64,000 nt of DNA, from the NCBI GenBank assembly GCA_016714165.1, contig JADJNU010000001.1, forward strand, positions 2,108,001-2,172,000, read 5' to 3'. Positions 28,843 through 37,523 of the stretch are shown piece after piece (the stretch's first letter is position 1; each line of letters opens with the position of its first letter). Made by a program: the position numbers and the translations under genes. This DNA comes from Bdellovibrionales bacterium (lineage in GTDB: Bacteria; Bdellovibrionota; Bdellovibrionia; Bdellovibrionales; UBA1609). The notes under the pieces were generated by a model. The model ran no database searches. It had not been told where the DNA came from and worked only from the letters and a program-made list of their open reading frames with translations.

Positions 28843-29484
28843 TCAACACCCGTTATCAGTGAAAGTCATATAGCCACCATCAGACGTGCTCGTCGAATAT
28901 CCCACTGAGCCAATCGCTGAAAGCTTGCGAATGGCGATCCATCGATTGCGGGAAAAATTTATACACTCGTTCGTAGTCACTTCCCTGCCCAGATACGAAG
29001 CAATAAATGTATTAAATCCGTCGCCTGATCCATCTCCCTCATTTGTGGTGGAACCATAAATGGGAATATTGAAGTCAAGCATGCGAGCAACAAATGAAGT
29101 GCCAACGCCCCAAAAAAGATTGGGGTCGCCTGCATTCGTTGGCTGATATTCAGGAAATTTTAGAGAAATGTCCCCGACAATGGGTGGATGCTGAATTGAA
29201 AACCAACCATTATTATAAAGCGTAGTAAAAACTGGATGATTTGTCAGCTCTTCATATTTATTAGTTGCCAAGGTTTCCTGCGCTGGCGGGGCAATGTGAG
29301 CCGCATAAAAATTTCGAGCTGAAGCAAATGTAATGTATTGAGTGACCTCAACCATAGTGAGAGTCAAAGACAGAGCAATCATTAGAGATGCAAATCCCAG
29401 AACCATAAGAAATGCAAAAATAAAATCGATGGTTAAGATACCTTTTTCTGAATTTAAAACTGAAAATGGATTTTGAGCGTTCAT
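28843..29484 (-). CDS. TadE/TadF-like pseudopilin
   Basis: 213 residues with leader ending SEKG then ILTIDFIFAFLM, i.e. a prepilin-like site with Asp at +5 in place of Glu, and a globular part with two Cys near the end. ATG 29484 overlaps the TGA of the upstream gene. I infer a minor pilin role from the leader and location. Confidence 0.65.
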   Translation of the reverse strand: MNAQNPFSVLNSEKGILTIDFIFAFLMVLGFASLMIALSLTLTMVEVTQYITFASARNFYAAHIAPPAQETLATNKYEELTNHPVFTTLYNNGWFSIQHPPIVGDISLKFPEYQPTNAGDPNLFWGVGTSFVARMLDFNIPIYGSTTNEGDGSGDGFNTFIASYLGREVTTNECINFSRNRWIAIRKLSAIGSVGYSTSTSDGGYMTFTDNGC

Positions 29485-29762
29485 TTTGCAGCAGCCCCCT
29501 TCACCGATACATGTCGCCTGTGAACGTTTGGATGAACCTGCATGCTAGCTGACCGTTGCGCCCAAACTCCGTTTTGAATCATCCCTGCCAAATTCTGCCA
29601 AGGTCCGGAGATAATTTTTCTTATGAGCTCTTCCTTTTTAAAAAAATTTGAAACAAACATTGTAATACCCAACAACACGATAGCTAACAAAACGGCCTCG
29701 ACAACTGATTGTCCCTTTTGACCTGAATTGAGAGCATTTGAGGTGGAAGCCCATATTTTCAT
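29481..29762 (-). CDS. Small TadE-like pseudopilin
   Basis: 93 residues. Leader ends QKG, followed by QSVVEAVLLAIVLLG, a prepilin-type site with Glu at +5. A short basic C-terminal part follows. It starts 3 bp after the TAG of the prepilin peptidase gene and in the same frame. Confidence 0.65.
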   Translation of the reverse strand: MKIWASTSNALNSGQKGQSVVEAVLLAIVLLGITMFVSNFFKKEELIRKIISGPWQNLAGMIQNGVWAQRSASMQVHPNVHRRHVSVKGAAAK

Positions 29763-29765
29763 CGT

Positions 29766-30272
29766 CTAGCTCCAGACCAGGCTCAATTGAGTCAACCAGC
29801 CAAAGGCGAGAGCTACCGTATAGGGAATCCTTTGGAGCTGTAGGTCCTCTCTCTTTGTTCTTGGCAGGGCCAGTTTGATTGTGTTTTTCAATAGCTTTAT
29901 TGCATTTCCAGAAAGAACAGCTCTAATGAAGCCTAACAGAGCTCCCCAAAAAAACGAATACACTAAAACCCAAAGGACCGTATTCCAATCCGTAGATAAC
30001 CCAAAGACAGTGAGAAGTTTAAGATCACCTCCACCCAGTATTCCGCCTTTAAAAAGAGGAATACACAGCACAATCGCCATTCCTGAACCTAAAAGTCCCT
30101 GATTTATCCCTGATAATTGCATAAATATACCAACCGTGAGTACCGTCACTAATCCGAGACTGAGGATGAGCCAGTTGTGAACTTTTCCTGATCGAAGATC
30201 ATCAATAAGACCAGCCAATAGGATAGTGGTGGGCAGCCCCACGGCCAATACAGTATGCACGTCAACTCCCAC
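29766..30272 (-). CDS. cpaA: Prepilin peptidase, TadV/CpaA (A24) family
   Basis: 168 residues with about five membrane helices. It shows both catalytic Asp motifs of A24 aspartyl peptidases: DDLRSGKVHNW (about 24-34) and GGGDLKLL (about 80-87). GTG 30272 overlaps the upstream small gene by 11 bases. It cleaves Flp and TadE-like prepilins in the inner membrane. Confidence 0.88.
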   Translation of the reverse strand: MGVDVHTVLAVGLPTTILLAGLIDDLRSGKVHNWLILSLGLVTVLTVGIFMQLSGINQGLLGSGMAIVLCIPLFKGGILGGGDLKLLTVFGLSTDWNTVLWVLVYSFFWGALLGFIRAVLSGNAIKLLKNTIKLALPRTKREDLQLQRIPYTVALAFGWLTQLSLVWS

Positions 30273-30469
30273 CCGGCCTTAACCAATTGATTTTATCGCC
30301 GTCTGTTGCTTTACGAAAGCCCCACCCTGTTGAAATATTTCTCTCAACTCGAGCTCCTAAACGCGGCCCGGATTTTTTAAATGTTCCCCAAAGGTCCAGA
30401 GTCACCAAGGAAGACTCCCATGATGATGAAAGCATAAAGTCCTAACAGCAGAACCAGCTCAACGGTCAT
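30262..30469 (-). pseudogene. Small pilus-locus membrane protein, one-base frameshift
   Basis: ATG 30469 with a GGGGGA upstream encodes a membrane helix (VELVLLLGLYAFIIMG) and stops early (about 30 codons). Shifting by one base at the C4/G4 run near 30384-30389 continues to TGA at 30262-30264 through SGPRLGARVE, STGWGFR and INWLRP, a 68-residue protein. This reading ends 11 bases inside the peptidase gene, a normal operon overlap. It was probably one conserved small gene. I recognise the location between flp and the peptidase but no named family. Confidence 0.5.
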
Positions 30470-30520
30470 CAGACAATCCCCCATGTGAGTGTCAACCGCA
30501 TTCAACAAACGTCATACACA

Positions 30521-30548
30521 GAACCTTCAATTCGCTCATTGAAGGTTC
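30521..30548 (-). terminator. Stem-loop between flp and the rest of the pilus operon
   Basis: GAACCTTCAAT (30521-30531) and ATTGAAGGTTC (30538-30548) form a perfect 11-bp stem with a 6-nt loop, 40 bp downstream of the flp stop. No T-run follows on the minus strand, so it may be a partial terminator or an mRNA 3' stabiliser that lets pilin be made in excess of the machinery. Confidence 0.55.
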
Positions 30549-30587
30549 TTCATTGCCCTAGACCAGTGAAAATTTCTTCAGAAACAA

Positions 30588-30782
30588 TCACTCACCAGTA
30601 GGAACAATACTTCCCATTCCGCCAGCCAAATCGCTCAATTTCTCTCCAACCATTCCTTTGATTCGCGGACCAAATAGCATCACAAGTCCGACAACAACCA
30701 CAAGGAGCAGGATATATTCTGTTGCTCCTTGACCTGACTCATCAGACCAAATGGCTTTAGCGAATTTCTTGAGGTCTCTCAT
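30588..30782 (-). CDS. flp: Flp-type major pilin
   Basis: 64 residues from ATG 30782 with an AAGGGAG Shine-Dalgarno. Leader MRDLKKFAKAIWSDESG is followed by QGATEYILLLVVVVG: cleavage after Gly gives Glu at +5 and Tyr at +6, the Flp signature, and a short Gly-rich tail. This is the structural pilin of the type IVb (Tad) pilus. The 250-bp upstream region contains an inverted repeat, CCTTAGGA (30831-30838) and TCCTAAAG (30847-30854), possibly regulatory. Confidence 0.92.
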   Translation of the reverse strand: MRDLKKFAKAIWSDESGQGATEYILLLVVVVGLVMLFGPRIKGMVGEKLSDLAGGMGSIVPTGE

Positions 30783-31038
30783 AGCGTTCTCCCTTATTTC
30801 TGTATCGGTACAAGACGACCAATACATGAGCCTTAGGACAATGACTTCCTAAAGAATTTATATATTTTTAATTATTTACCCTATGAATTCACGAACTACG
30901 TTTAGCGATTGATAAACGTGAAATGCGCTATGATTTGATTGTAGCATGGGTTTGAAAAGCCTCAAGAAATCTCTTTCTATCGAGCATTAATTGACACTCT
31001 TATGCTTCAACATGAGACAATGTCAAAAATCTATACAC

Positions 31039-32073
31039 CTACTTGTCATCAACTCGGCACAAAGTTGATTTTGCTTCAAAGTCCCCACTCCACTTGTAAT
31101 TGCGTTTGACACGCAACTGAGCCGCTGCGTGACGGAACTCACCTGTGACGGACTTATCACTTTTACAAGCCTTCATGAAGGAATCTAGCGAAACCTTGAA
31201 TTCCCCAATCTCAAGGCCACTTTTTGCCAACCCAACCAGCGCTCGAACCGAGTTTGGATCAGATTTTGCGGCCTGGCTAAAATATTTAAATGCAGAATGA
31301 TTGTCCTGAATCTCCAAGTGATATCGACCAGCCGCGCTCTGAACAAACTCAGAGTTCTGAAATTTTTTTGCCGCATCTATATAGGCCCTCTGTGCCTTCA
31401 CTTTTTCGCCGGCATCACGATAGTTATTTGCAAGATAAACATAAGAGTCAGGATAATCCGGATCCCTATAAATCGCATCGAGACAATTTTTCAATCCGCT
31501 ATCTATGTATCCATCAAGAGAATCTAAGCGACAAAGCTTGTGATAAAATTCCTTTTTTGCACCAAATATTTTCGACATATCCTTAAGAACTATCTTTGCT
31601 TCATAAAAATTATTTGTCGATTCAAAGAGAAAAAGAAGATTTTCGTAAGCCGGAAAATACTTTCGATTTGAGCTAATTGCAGCACGGTATGAACTTGTTG
31701 CCTCATCTGTTTTCTTCAATTCTGCATAGGCATCTCCTATTCGTGTTAAGGCGAGATAATCTGCTTCATTTTCCTTGATAGACAATTCCAAAACACGAAT
31801 CTCATCTGTGTACTTTTTTTCGTTATGCAGGGAATTCGCCAACAAAAGACGAGAGGATTTCGAAATCTCAGTCAAATGACCAATAAGCAGCTCTTCAACT
31901 TTCCGATGGTCACCCGCCTGAAAGGCCTGATTTGCGTTTTCCTCTCTCGCCTTTGTCGATTGCTTTGGTTCTGAATGATCTTTAGAAGATCCACCTTTTC
32001 GGGTCTTGTCTGCAATTGCGGACTTACCAACTAAAAGGGCTACTGAAAATCCCAAAACAAACCGATAGAGCAT
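31039..32073 (-). CDS. Secreted TPR-repeat protein flanking the pilus locus (TadD-like role possible)
   Basis: 344 residues with a signal peptide (about 1-21, SAIA-DK), a charged linker, then about seven TPR units (about 45-320; e.g. ALTRIGDAYAELKKTDEA, YVYLANNYRDAGEKVKAQ). TadD in Tad loci is a TPR lipoprotein; this protein lacks a lipobox but may play a similar part. It is divergent from the pilin-like gene at 32115 with only 41 bp between, so the two may share regulation. Confidence 0.65.
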   Translation of the reverse strand: MLYRFVLGFSVALLVGKSAIADKTRKGGSSKDHSEPKQSTKAREENANQAFQAGDHRKVEELLIGHLTEISKSSRLLLANSLHNEKKYTDEIRVLELSIKENEADYLALTRIGDAYAELKKTDEATSSYRAAISSNRKYFPAYENLLFLFESTNNFYEAKIVLKDMSKIFGAKKEFYHKLCRLDSLDGYIDSGLKNCLDAIYRDPDYPDSYVYLANNYRDAGEKVKAQRAYIDAAKKFQNSEFVQSAAGRYHLEIQDNHSAFKYFSQAAKSDPNSVRALVGLAKSGLEIGEFKVSLDSFMKACKSDKSVTGEFRHAAAQLRVKRNYKWSGDFEAKSTLCRVDDK

Positions 32074-32114
32074 GGTGAATTATACCAACAATTGTTCAAT
32101 TGTGGACGATAAAA

Positions 32115-33005
32115 ATGAATGATACAAAGCTGCCGACATCTCGACTCATCCTTTCTCAATCTGGACAGGGCGTGATCGAGTACATCTTAGTCCTCATTGT
32201 TATCGTCTCCATTGCCATTGGCGTTCTCTATCAATTTAATGGATCATTCTCCCGATGGGCCACTTCCTATTTTGGCAGCTACTTCGCTTGCCTCCTCGAG
32301 ACCGGTGAGCTTCCAGGGATAGGGGGGACCGGTGGCGACACTGGAATCTGCAGTCAACTTTACGAGAAATTTACCTTTACGGCCGGCGTCCCTCCCGGAG
32401 GAGGTGGTGGTGGCGGTGGAGGTGGTGGTGGTGGCGGCGGTGGCGGTAACGGCGGTGGCGGCGGGACAAAAAAGCCGGCTCCCTCTCCGGGAAGTGAAGG
32501 AAGTGGCAATTCGTCAGGACAGGCCTCTTATTCGAGAGCTGGCGGTCGACGGAAAGCAAATAGTAACTCTAGTTTCGATCAAGGTGATCGTGGCGCGCAA
32601 GCTTCAGTGAAATCAAAAGGAAACCGAGCCAGGGCCGGAGGTAAGAATCTCTATACTGGAAGCACTGAAATATCTTTGCCAAGTTCAGTGTCGGGACAGG
32701 CTGATAGAAACAAAAGATCAAGATATCGACATTGGATAGGGCCTTTGGCCTAGCCGCCGACAAAGATAAAAACGCAGAAGACAAGATCGCCGCAAAAACA
32801 AAAAAGTGATAAGCTAGGGGGAGCTTCCAACAGAGAAGAAAAAATTAGAGTCAACCGTAAGATCGCTGCAAAAGAGCAAACTATCGATGAAAATGAGATG
32901 TCGTTTGGTAACTTCATCCGGATTCTGATTATAGCGGCAATTATTATCGCCCTCGTTGTTCTCCTTGGTGGCCAAGGCCTACAAATAAGCAAATCTTGGG
33001 ATTGA
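32115..33005 (+). pseudogene. Pilin-like protein with Gly23 tract and C-terminal membrane helix, two single-base deletions
   Basis: ATG 32115 opens a prepilin-like leader ending SQSG and QGVIEYILVLIVIVS (Glu at +5, Tyr at +6, as in Flp). After a Cys-containing domain comes a Gly tract (32397-32465: 17 Gly, Asn, 5 Gly), then a basic Ser/Gly linker. The first frame stops at TAG 32751. One added A in A4 (32712-32715) and one in A6 (32800-32805) restores a smooth frame (TLDRAFGLAADKDKNAED, then NREEKIRVNRK) ending in a membrane helix (FIRILIIAAIIIALVVLLGG) and TGA at 33003. The protein would be about 297 residues with a membrane segment at each end. An unusual minor pilin or adhesin; function unknown. 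Confidence 0.5.
32397..32465 (+). repeat. GGN-codon tract encoding 17 Gly, Asn, 5 Gly
   Basis: A 69-bp imperfect trinucleotide tract of GGT/GGC/GGA codons. Mixed third bases argue for selection on polyglycine rather than a recent slippage expansion. Confidence 0.8.
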
Positions 33006-33138
33006 TGCGATAAGTTATTGGCAATTGCATTCCATCCCGCCCTTAGCAGCATCACATGAGAGAAAATTTTCAAGGAAATCTGGGATGTTGAATATTTGAT
33101 ACTAAGTAATGAATAGTATTCAGTAGGGGGATGTGGGG

Positions 33139-33561
33139 ATGGATAGCTCGGGAATAGTCACGATTTATCGTGAAGGTATTTTTACTTTAGAGGAGGCCGG
33201 CGAATTGCTGCCGGTGATCCGTCGATTAACTAAATATCACAGCGAAAAGGTGGACGCACTGATCAGTCGCCTGGAAACAGAATATCCGCAAGGACGGGGA
33301 GGCTCGGTACTTGAAGAAGAAATTAACTCATTGATCAATTCATGGCACGACAAAATCAAAAAGTTGGGCGCCGTTTCTAAAGGACTTTGGCTGGTTGACT
33401 TTGACTCTGGAGACGGGCATTTCTGCTGGAAATATCCGGAAGAACAAATCATGTATTGGCATGCCTATAACGATGGCTTCAGCAATAGAAGACCCATCGA
33501 ATATTGGATAAGGGAAAGGCTGAGAACCTCTGAGCGGAATTGTGCACTCCAAATAGACTAA
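33139..33561 (+). CDS. DUF2203 family protein
   Basis: 140 residues: N-terminal IFTLEEAGELLPVIRRL and C-terminal DFDSGDGHFCWKYPEEQI, YWHAYNDGFSNRRPI are the hallmarks of DUF2203. Function of the family is unknown. ATG 33139 is chosen over GTG 33133 because TAGGGGG (33124-33130) is then well spaced. Confidence 0.85.
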   Translation: MDSSGIVTIYREGIFTLEEAGELLPVIRRLTKYHSEKVDALISRLETEYPQGRGGSVLEEEINSLINSWHDKIKKLGAVSKGLWLVDFDSGDGHFCWKYPEEQIMYWHAYNDGFSNRRPIEYWIRERLRTSERNCALQID

Positions 33562-33627
33562 AGGTGGTATTTTCTTGGCACTTAACCGTCTACTTTTTTA
33601 GTCTATCTGTTCGTGAGGAGCATTTTC

Positions 33628-35271
33628 ATGAGGATTGCTTTGGCGCAAATCAACTCGGTTTTGGGTGATTTTTTTGGAAATAGAAAAAAGATTTTGGACT
33701 ATTGTCAGCGAGCAGCTGACAAAAATTGTGACCTCATCGTCTTTCCGGAGGCATCTTTGTTTGGATACCTCCCAATGGATCTTCTTGAGCGTCCCTCAGT
33801 TATTGATTCTCAGAAACGACAGTTACATTTTCTGAGCAAAGAGATACCAAAAGGATTGGCCGTTCTACTTGGGGCTTTCACAGATAATATGAATTCATCA
33901 GGAAAGCCGTATTGCAATTCAGCGGTACTCCTTTCAAAAGACAAACTCCCCAGGTTCTTCCCAAAAAAACTGCTCCCGGCCTACGACGTTTTTGACGAGG
34001 GAAGGCATATTGAGCCAGGCCCACCGAAAGGGATCAATTTTTTTTCGCTCAAGGGTAAAAACATTCTCGTCACCGTCTGTGAGGATCTGTGGGCATGGCC
34101 GGAGATATCTCCCTCGGGAAGGTCCCCCTATGCAATAAATCCCCTGACGTCTGTGAAAAAGAAAATGGACCTGGTAGTAAACCTCAGTGCCTCACCTTTT
34201 ACTTCACAAAAGGGTCATTTTAGAAGGAAGGTGGTCGCAAAAGCTGCCTCCTGCTTTAAGGCTCCAGTGATTTACGTCAATATGGTGGGCGCCCAAGATG
34301 AGTTGATTTTTGACGGTGGTAGCTTCGCGGTGGACAAAAGCGGTAATATGCTGACACAGGCACCGTTTTTCGAAGAGAATTTGCAAGTCATTGATCTTGA
34401 TGAGCCCAAGAATCACGCCCCCAAGAAGTTCCCCTCCTTCAAAAAGCGCCATTCCAAGATCGAACTCCTTCGCCAAGCTCTTGTTTTGGGGATGAGAGAT
34501 TTTGCACAAAAAGTTGGTATTGGTCGTCTGCATCTCGGCCTGAGCGGAGGTATCGATTCAGCTCTTGTCGCCTGTTTGGCAAAAGATGCAGTTGGACCTC
34601 AGAATGTATGTGGCATTTCGATACCCGGCCCCTACAGCCGACCAGAGAGTCTTACCTCAGCAGAACAACTTGCTCAGAATATTGGAATTGAGTTCAAGAT
34701 CATTCCAATGAATCCCATTTACTCTTCTGTTATTTCCGGGATTGAAGATTCCTGGGGGGCTCGAGAATTTGGTTTGATGAACGAAAATGTTCAGGCGCGA
34801 TTGCGCGGACTGCTATTAATGGGCTATTCAAATCGGGAAAATAGCCTCCTTCTAAATACAAGCAACAAGAGCGAACTCGCTGTCGGGTATAGCACCCTCT
34901 ATGGAGATCTGTGTGGAGGACTTTCTCCAATAGGCGACCTTCTTAAGGGCGAAGTTATAGCTATGTGCAAACATTATAATTTGGAATCCGAACTCATCCC
35001 TCATGAGATCATCACAAGACCTCCCTCTGCTGAACTGAGACCAAATCAACTGGATCAAGACACTCTGCCTCCCTACGAATTACTGGATCAAATTGTTCAT
35101 AAGTTGGTCGTCAAACGAAAGGCGCCGCGTGGCCCATTGGAAAAGAGAATCTTAAGCCTCATGGTTGCCTCAGAATTTAAACGATGGCAGGCCCCACCGA
35201 TATTAAAGGTATCCGATCACGCCTTTGGTCGAGGACGCCGTTTCCCCATCGCCCAACATTCTCTCGATTAA
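33628..35271 (+). CDS. nadE: Glutamine-dependent NAD+ synthetase
   Basis: 547 residues in two domains. The N-terminal nitrilase-type glutaminase has the Glu-Lys-Cys triad: FPEASLFGY (Glu about 41), the Lys of FPKKLLP (about 113), and VTVCEDLW (Cys about 151). The C-terminal synthetase has the ATP-pyrophosphatase P-loop LSGGIDSAL (about 303-311) and LLNTSNKSELAVGY. It makes NAD+ from deamido-NAD+, ATP and glutamine. ATG 33628 follows a GAGGAG; the earlier GTG 33613 overlaps that signal and is rejected. Monocistronic. Confidence 0.93.
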   Translation: MRIALAQINSVLGDFFGNRKKILDYCQRAADKNCDLIVFPEASLFGYLPMDLLERPSVIDSQKRQLHFLSKEIPKGLAVLLGAFTDNMNSSGKPYCNSAVLLSKDKLPRFFPKKLLPAYDVFDEGRHIEPGPPKGINFFSLKGKNILVTVCEDLWAWPEISPSGRSPYAINPLTSVKKKMDLVVNLSASPFTSQKGHFRRKVVAKAASCFKAPVIYVNMVGAQDELIFDGGSFAVDKSGNMLTQAPFFEENLQVIDLDEPKNHAPKKFPSFKKRHSKIELLRQALVLGMRDFAQKVGIGRLHLGLSGGIDSALVACLAKDAVGPQNVCGISIPGPYSRPESLTSAEQLAQNIGIEFKIIPMNPIYSSVISGIEDSWGAREFGLMNENVQARLRGLLLMGYSNRENSLLLNTSNKSELAVGYSTLYGDLCGGLSPIGDLLKGEVIAMCKHYNLESELIPHEIITRPPSAELRPNQLDQDTLPPYELLDQIVHKLVVKRKAPRGPLEKRILSLMVASEFKRWQAPPILKVSDHAFGRGRRFPIAQHSLD

Positions 35272-35287
35272 AGGACTGAATAGCCGT

Positions 35288-35911
35288 CTATAACAGGCCA
35301 TCCAAAAAACCAAGTTGCTTTGGTTGAGGTACGATCTGCGGAAATCGAATTTCTGCACGGCCAGTCAAATTAATCAAATTTTCAAGGGGTGGCATTTCTA
35401 GAATATTTCCAGTTATTTTCCTTATCAAGTGAATGAAAAGTTTCCCACAGTAAGAAGCGTCTGCTTGAGCTCTGTGGAATTCTTGGGAATCAATGTTCAA
35501 ATGCTGAACAAGGGTACCTAAGCGATAGTTAGCCAATCCTGGCAGGATCCGCTTCGCCATCCCATAGGTATCAAGAATTGCGCCTTTAGGGGCTCGCGCA
35601 TCAAACTTCTTGATATCAGAGGTTAAGAACTGGGCGTCAAAAATCGCATTGTGAGCAACGATAACATCGGCATCACAAAATTCAGCAAAGGAATCAAGCA
35701 GAACATCAATTGTCGGCTTTCCTCTAACCATGTCGTCCGTTATTTGGTTAACTCTAGATGCTGCAGCAGGAATTGGAACGAGGGGGTCCACCAGAGTTGT
35801 GTAAACAGACTCTACAACCCCATCAACAAATCGAACAGCCCCAATTTCAACGATCCTATCGACCCCGGGCAAGGTTCCCGTTGTTTCAAGGTCAAACGCT
35901 ACAAACTGCAT
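35288..35911 (-). CDS. DnaQ-like DEDDh 3'-5' exonuclease
   Basis: 207 residues: Exo I FDLETTG (residues 5-11), Exo II HNAIFDAQFL (about 108-117), Exo III HRAQADASY (His and Asp about 158-163). Family: DNA polymerase III epsilon subunit/RNase T-like exonucleases. The extra 40 C-terminal residues do not contain a clear beta-clamp motif. It is convergent with nadE and divergent from the ferredoxin. Confidence 0.85.
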   Translation of the reverse strand: MQFVAFDLETTGTLPGVDRIVEIGAVRFVDGVVESVYTTLVDPLVPIPAAASRVNQITDDMVRGKPTIDVLLDSFAEFCDADVIVAHNAIFDAQFLTSDIKKFDARAPKGAILDTYGMAKRILPGLANYRLGTLVQHLNIDSQEFHRAQADASYCGKLFIHLIRKITGNILEMPPLENLINLTGRAEIRFPQIVPQPKQLGFLDGLL

Positions 35912-35948
35912 AGATTTTTATTAGCGAAGAAGTCATACTGTTTCAACA

Positions 35949-36275
35949 ATGTTCATCAAAAAAAATAAAAATCATGATACTTCATCCATTCTCTTCAATC
36001 CGCCTGGCGAAAAGGTCACAATTGGAACCAGCAAGACTGTTTTAGATGTTGCACTCAGACATGATATTGATATCCCGCACTCCTGCGAAGGAATGGGAAC
36101 GTGCACAACCTGCCGAGTGATTCTTACTAAAAATCCCGTTTCAGGTTTTTTGCCACGAACGTCGATTGAAAATGAAGTCGCCATTGAAAGAGGATTTCTT
36201 GACGAAGAACGCCTTGCCTGCCAGCTGATCCCTTGTCCTGGCATGGAGATCTGCATTCCAAATTACCGAAAATGA
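35949..36275 (+). CDS. 2Fe-2S ferredoxin
   Basis: 108 residues with the plant/ISC-type cluster ligands C-x5-C-x2-C (SCEGMGTCTTC, about 47-57) and a fourth Cys in RLACQLI (about 91). Acidic pairs and length fit the [2Fe-2S] ferredoxin family. Electron transfer; the ISC-type (fdx) subgroup usually serves Fe-S cluster assembly, but no isc genes are nearby. Confidence 0.85.
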   Translation: MFIKKNKNHDTSSILFNPPGEKVTIGTSKTVLDVALRHDIDIPHSCEGMGTCTTCRVILTKNPVSGFLPRTSIENEVAIERGFLDEERLACQLIPCPGMEICIPNYRK

Positions 36276-36310
36276 AGCCCCTCACAGTCATGGCTACTTG
36301 TTTGCCCAAA

Positions 36311-37523
36311 CTAGTCCCGCACAAAAAAGGGATTCGTAAAAATCCATGGAATCCACTTCTTGCCATCGGGAAGAGGCAAGGTCGGAATAACCCTCACCAT
36401 GACGCGATAAACGCCAGGACCGGGCAATCTCAAAGTTGTCTCCACAGAATTAGATACCATGATTCTCTCCCCATTTCGGTAATAGATAACGTCAAAGGGC
36501 ACGTTCGGCTTCTGCGGCAACACTGTTTTCAAGATCATTCCCGCTTCAAATTTAAGATCTCCTCCAATGAGCACAGGAGGCTGATGCAATCGTTCAATAA
36601 GAGAAATAAAACCCCTCGGATTCGCAAGGGAATCTAAACTCATATAAAACTGCCCTTTTCGAATCGCGGAGGCGATTTTTACTCGATCTGACTTCCCATC
36701 ACCAGTCAACTCTGAAGGCAGTAAAATGTGATTCCGAACAAGACCAAATAAAGTTGAATAGGAAGGAAATTCAATTGAATACTTTTGTGAAATCCTCAGT
36801 TTTGCTTCAGCATCCGACCCCTGCAAATCCCAAAACCCTTCTATCGAGATTCAAACGATCCCAAAGAGCAATTTCCTCCCAAGGCATATCGAATATTCTA
36901 ATAAGCGCCATTCTGCTGTTAAAAGGATACAGAAATAAAGTCCAAAAAAATGAAGCTTTTCTCTCAATCCAAGATTTCTGCCAGATGGATTTTAGATTGA
37001 TAATTTCAATCCCATCCAACCCAACAGGAAAATTCCCTTTCCATTTAAAACCGGGTTTAAATGGGTGAGCCAAAACAAAAATACCTAAATCTTTAGTTCT
37101 ATTGGCATTCGTTAGTTGGTCCGCAAAAAAAATCTGCGATCGACCAGGTCCTCTTAATTCAAGGGGGTCCGATGAATCAAAATTCAATATTCTTGAATCT
37201 AAATAACTGTATTGTCCATCCACAAAAACATATAGGTTTCCATGATATCCTTCAAGATTCTTAGGTTTCAATTCCTGATTTAAATCAGTAAAAAAAACAA
37301 AATCCAATTCCGATTCTTGGGCAATGGAAATCACATCCTGAATGCTACGACTTCCCCTGCCTGAGGCAGTATGAACATTCATAATTCCCTGATAATCATA
37401 AAATCCGCTCGGATTCTTGGTAACGAGCTCTGCTGGCATCACAGAGAGATTCCATTGACTAATAACAAGTCCGTATCCAATAAAGAAAATCAAAACACCA
37501 GAGAACAACAGCAGCTTTTTCAT
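36311..37523 (-). pseudogene. PHP-domain-like protein with degenerate metal ligands, frameshifted
   Basis: First part 37523 to about 36820: membrane anchor (about 5-22), then a PHP-like fold with GIMNVHTASG and FVFFTDLNQ, LAHPFKPGF. The second part (about 36820 to 36311) continues GSDAEAK and a beta-rich C-terminus. One extra G in the G4 run (36818-36821) shifts the frame; removing it gives a 403-residue protein. The usual PHP ligand motifs D-x-H-x-H, TDH and SDAH read here N-V-H, TDL and SDAE, so metal-dependent hydrolysis is doubtful. The gene start overlaps the stop of the glycosyltransferase gene. Confidence 0.65.

Noticed and set aside
32751..32753. TAG readthrough in the pilin-like gene
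   Set aside because: The frame after the TAG stays open but reads poorly (Pro/Lys/Gln-rich); two single-A corrections give a smoother protein without the TAG, so indels explain it better.
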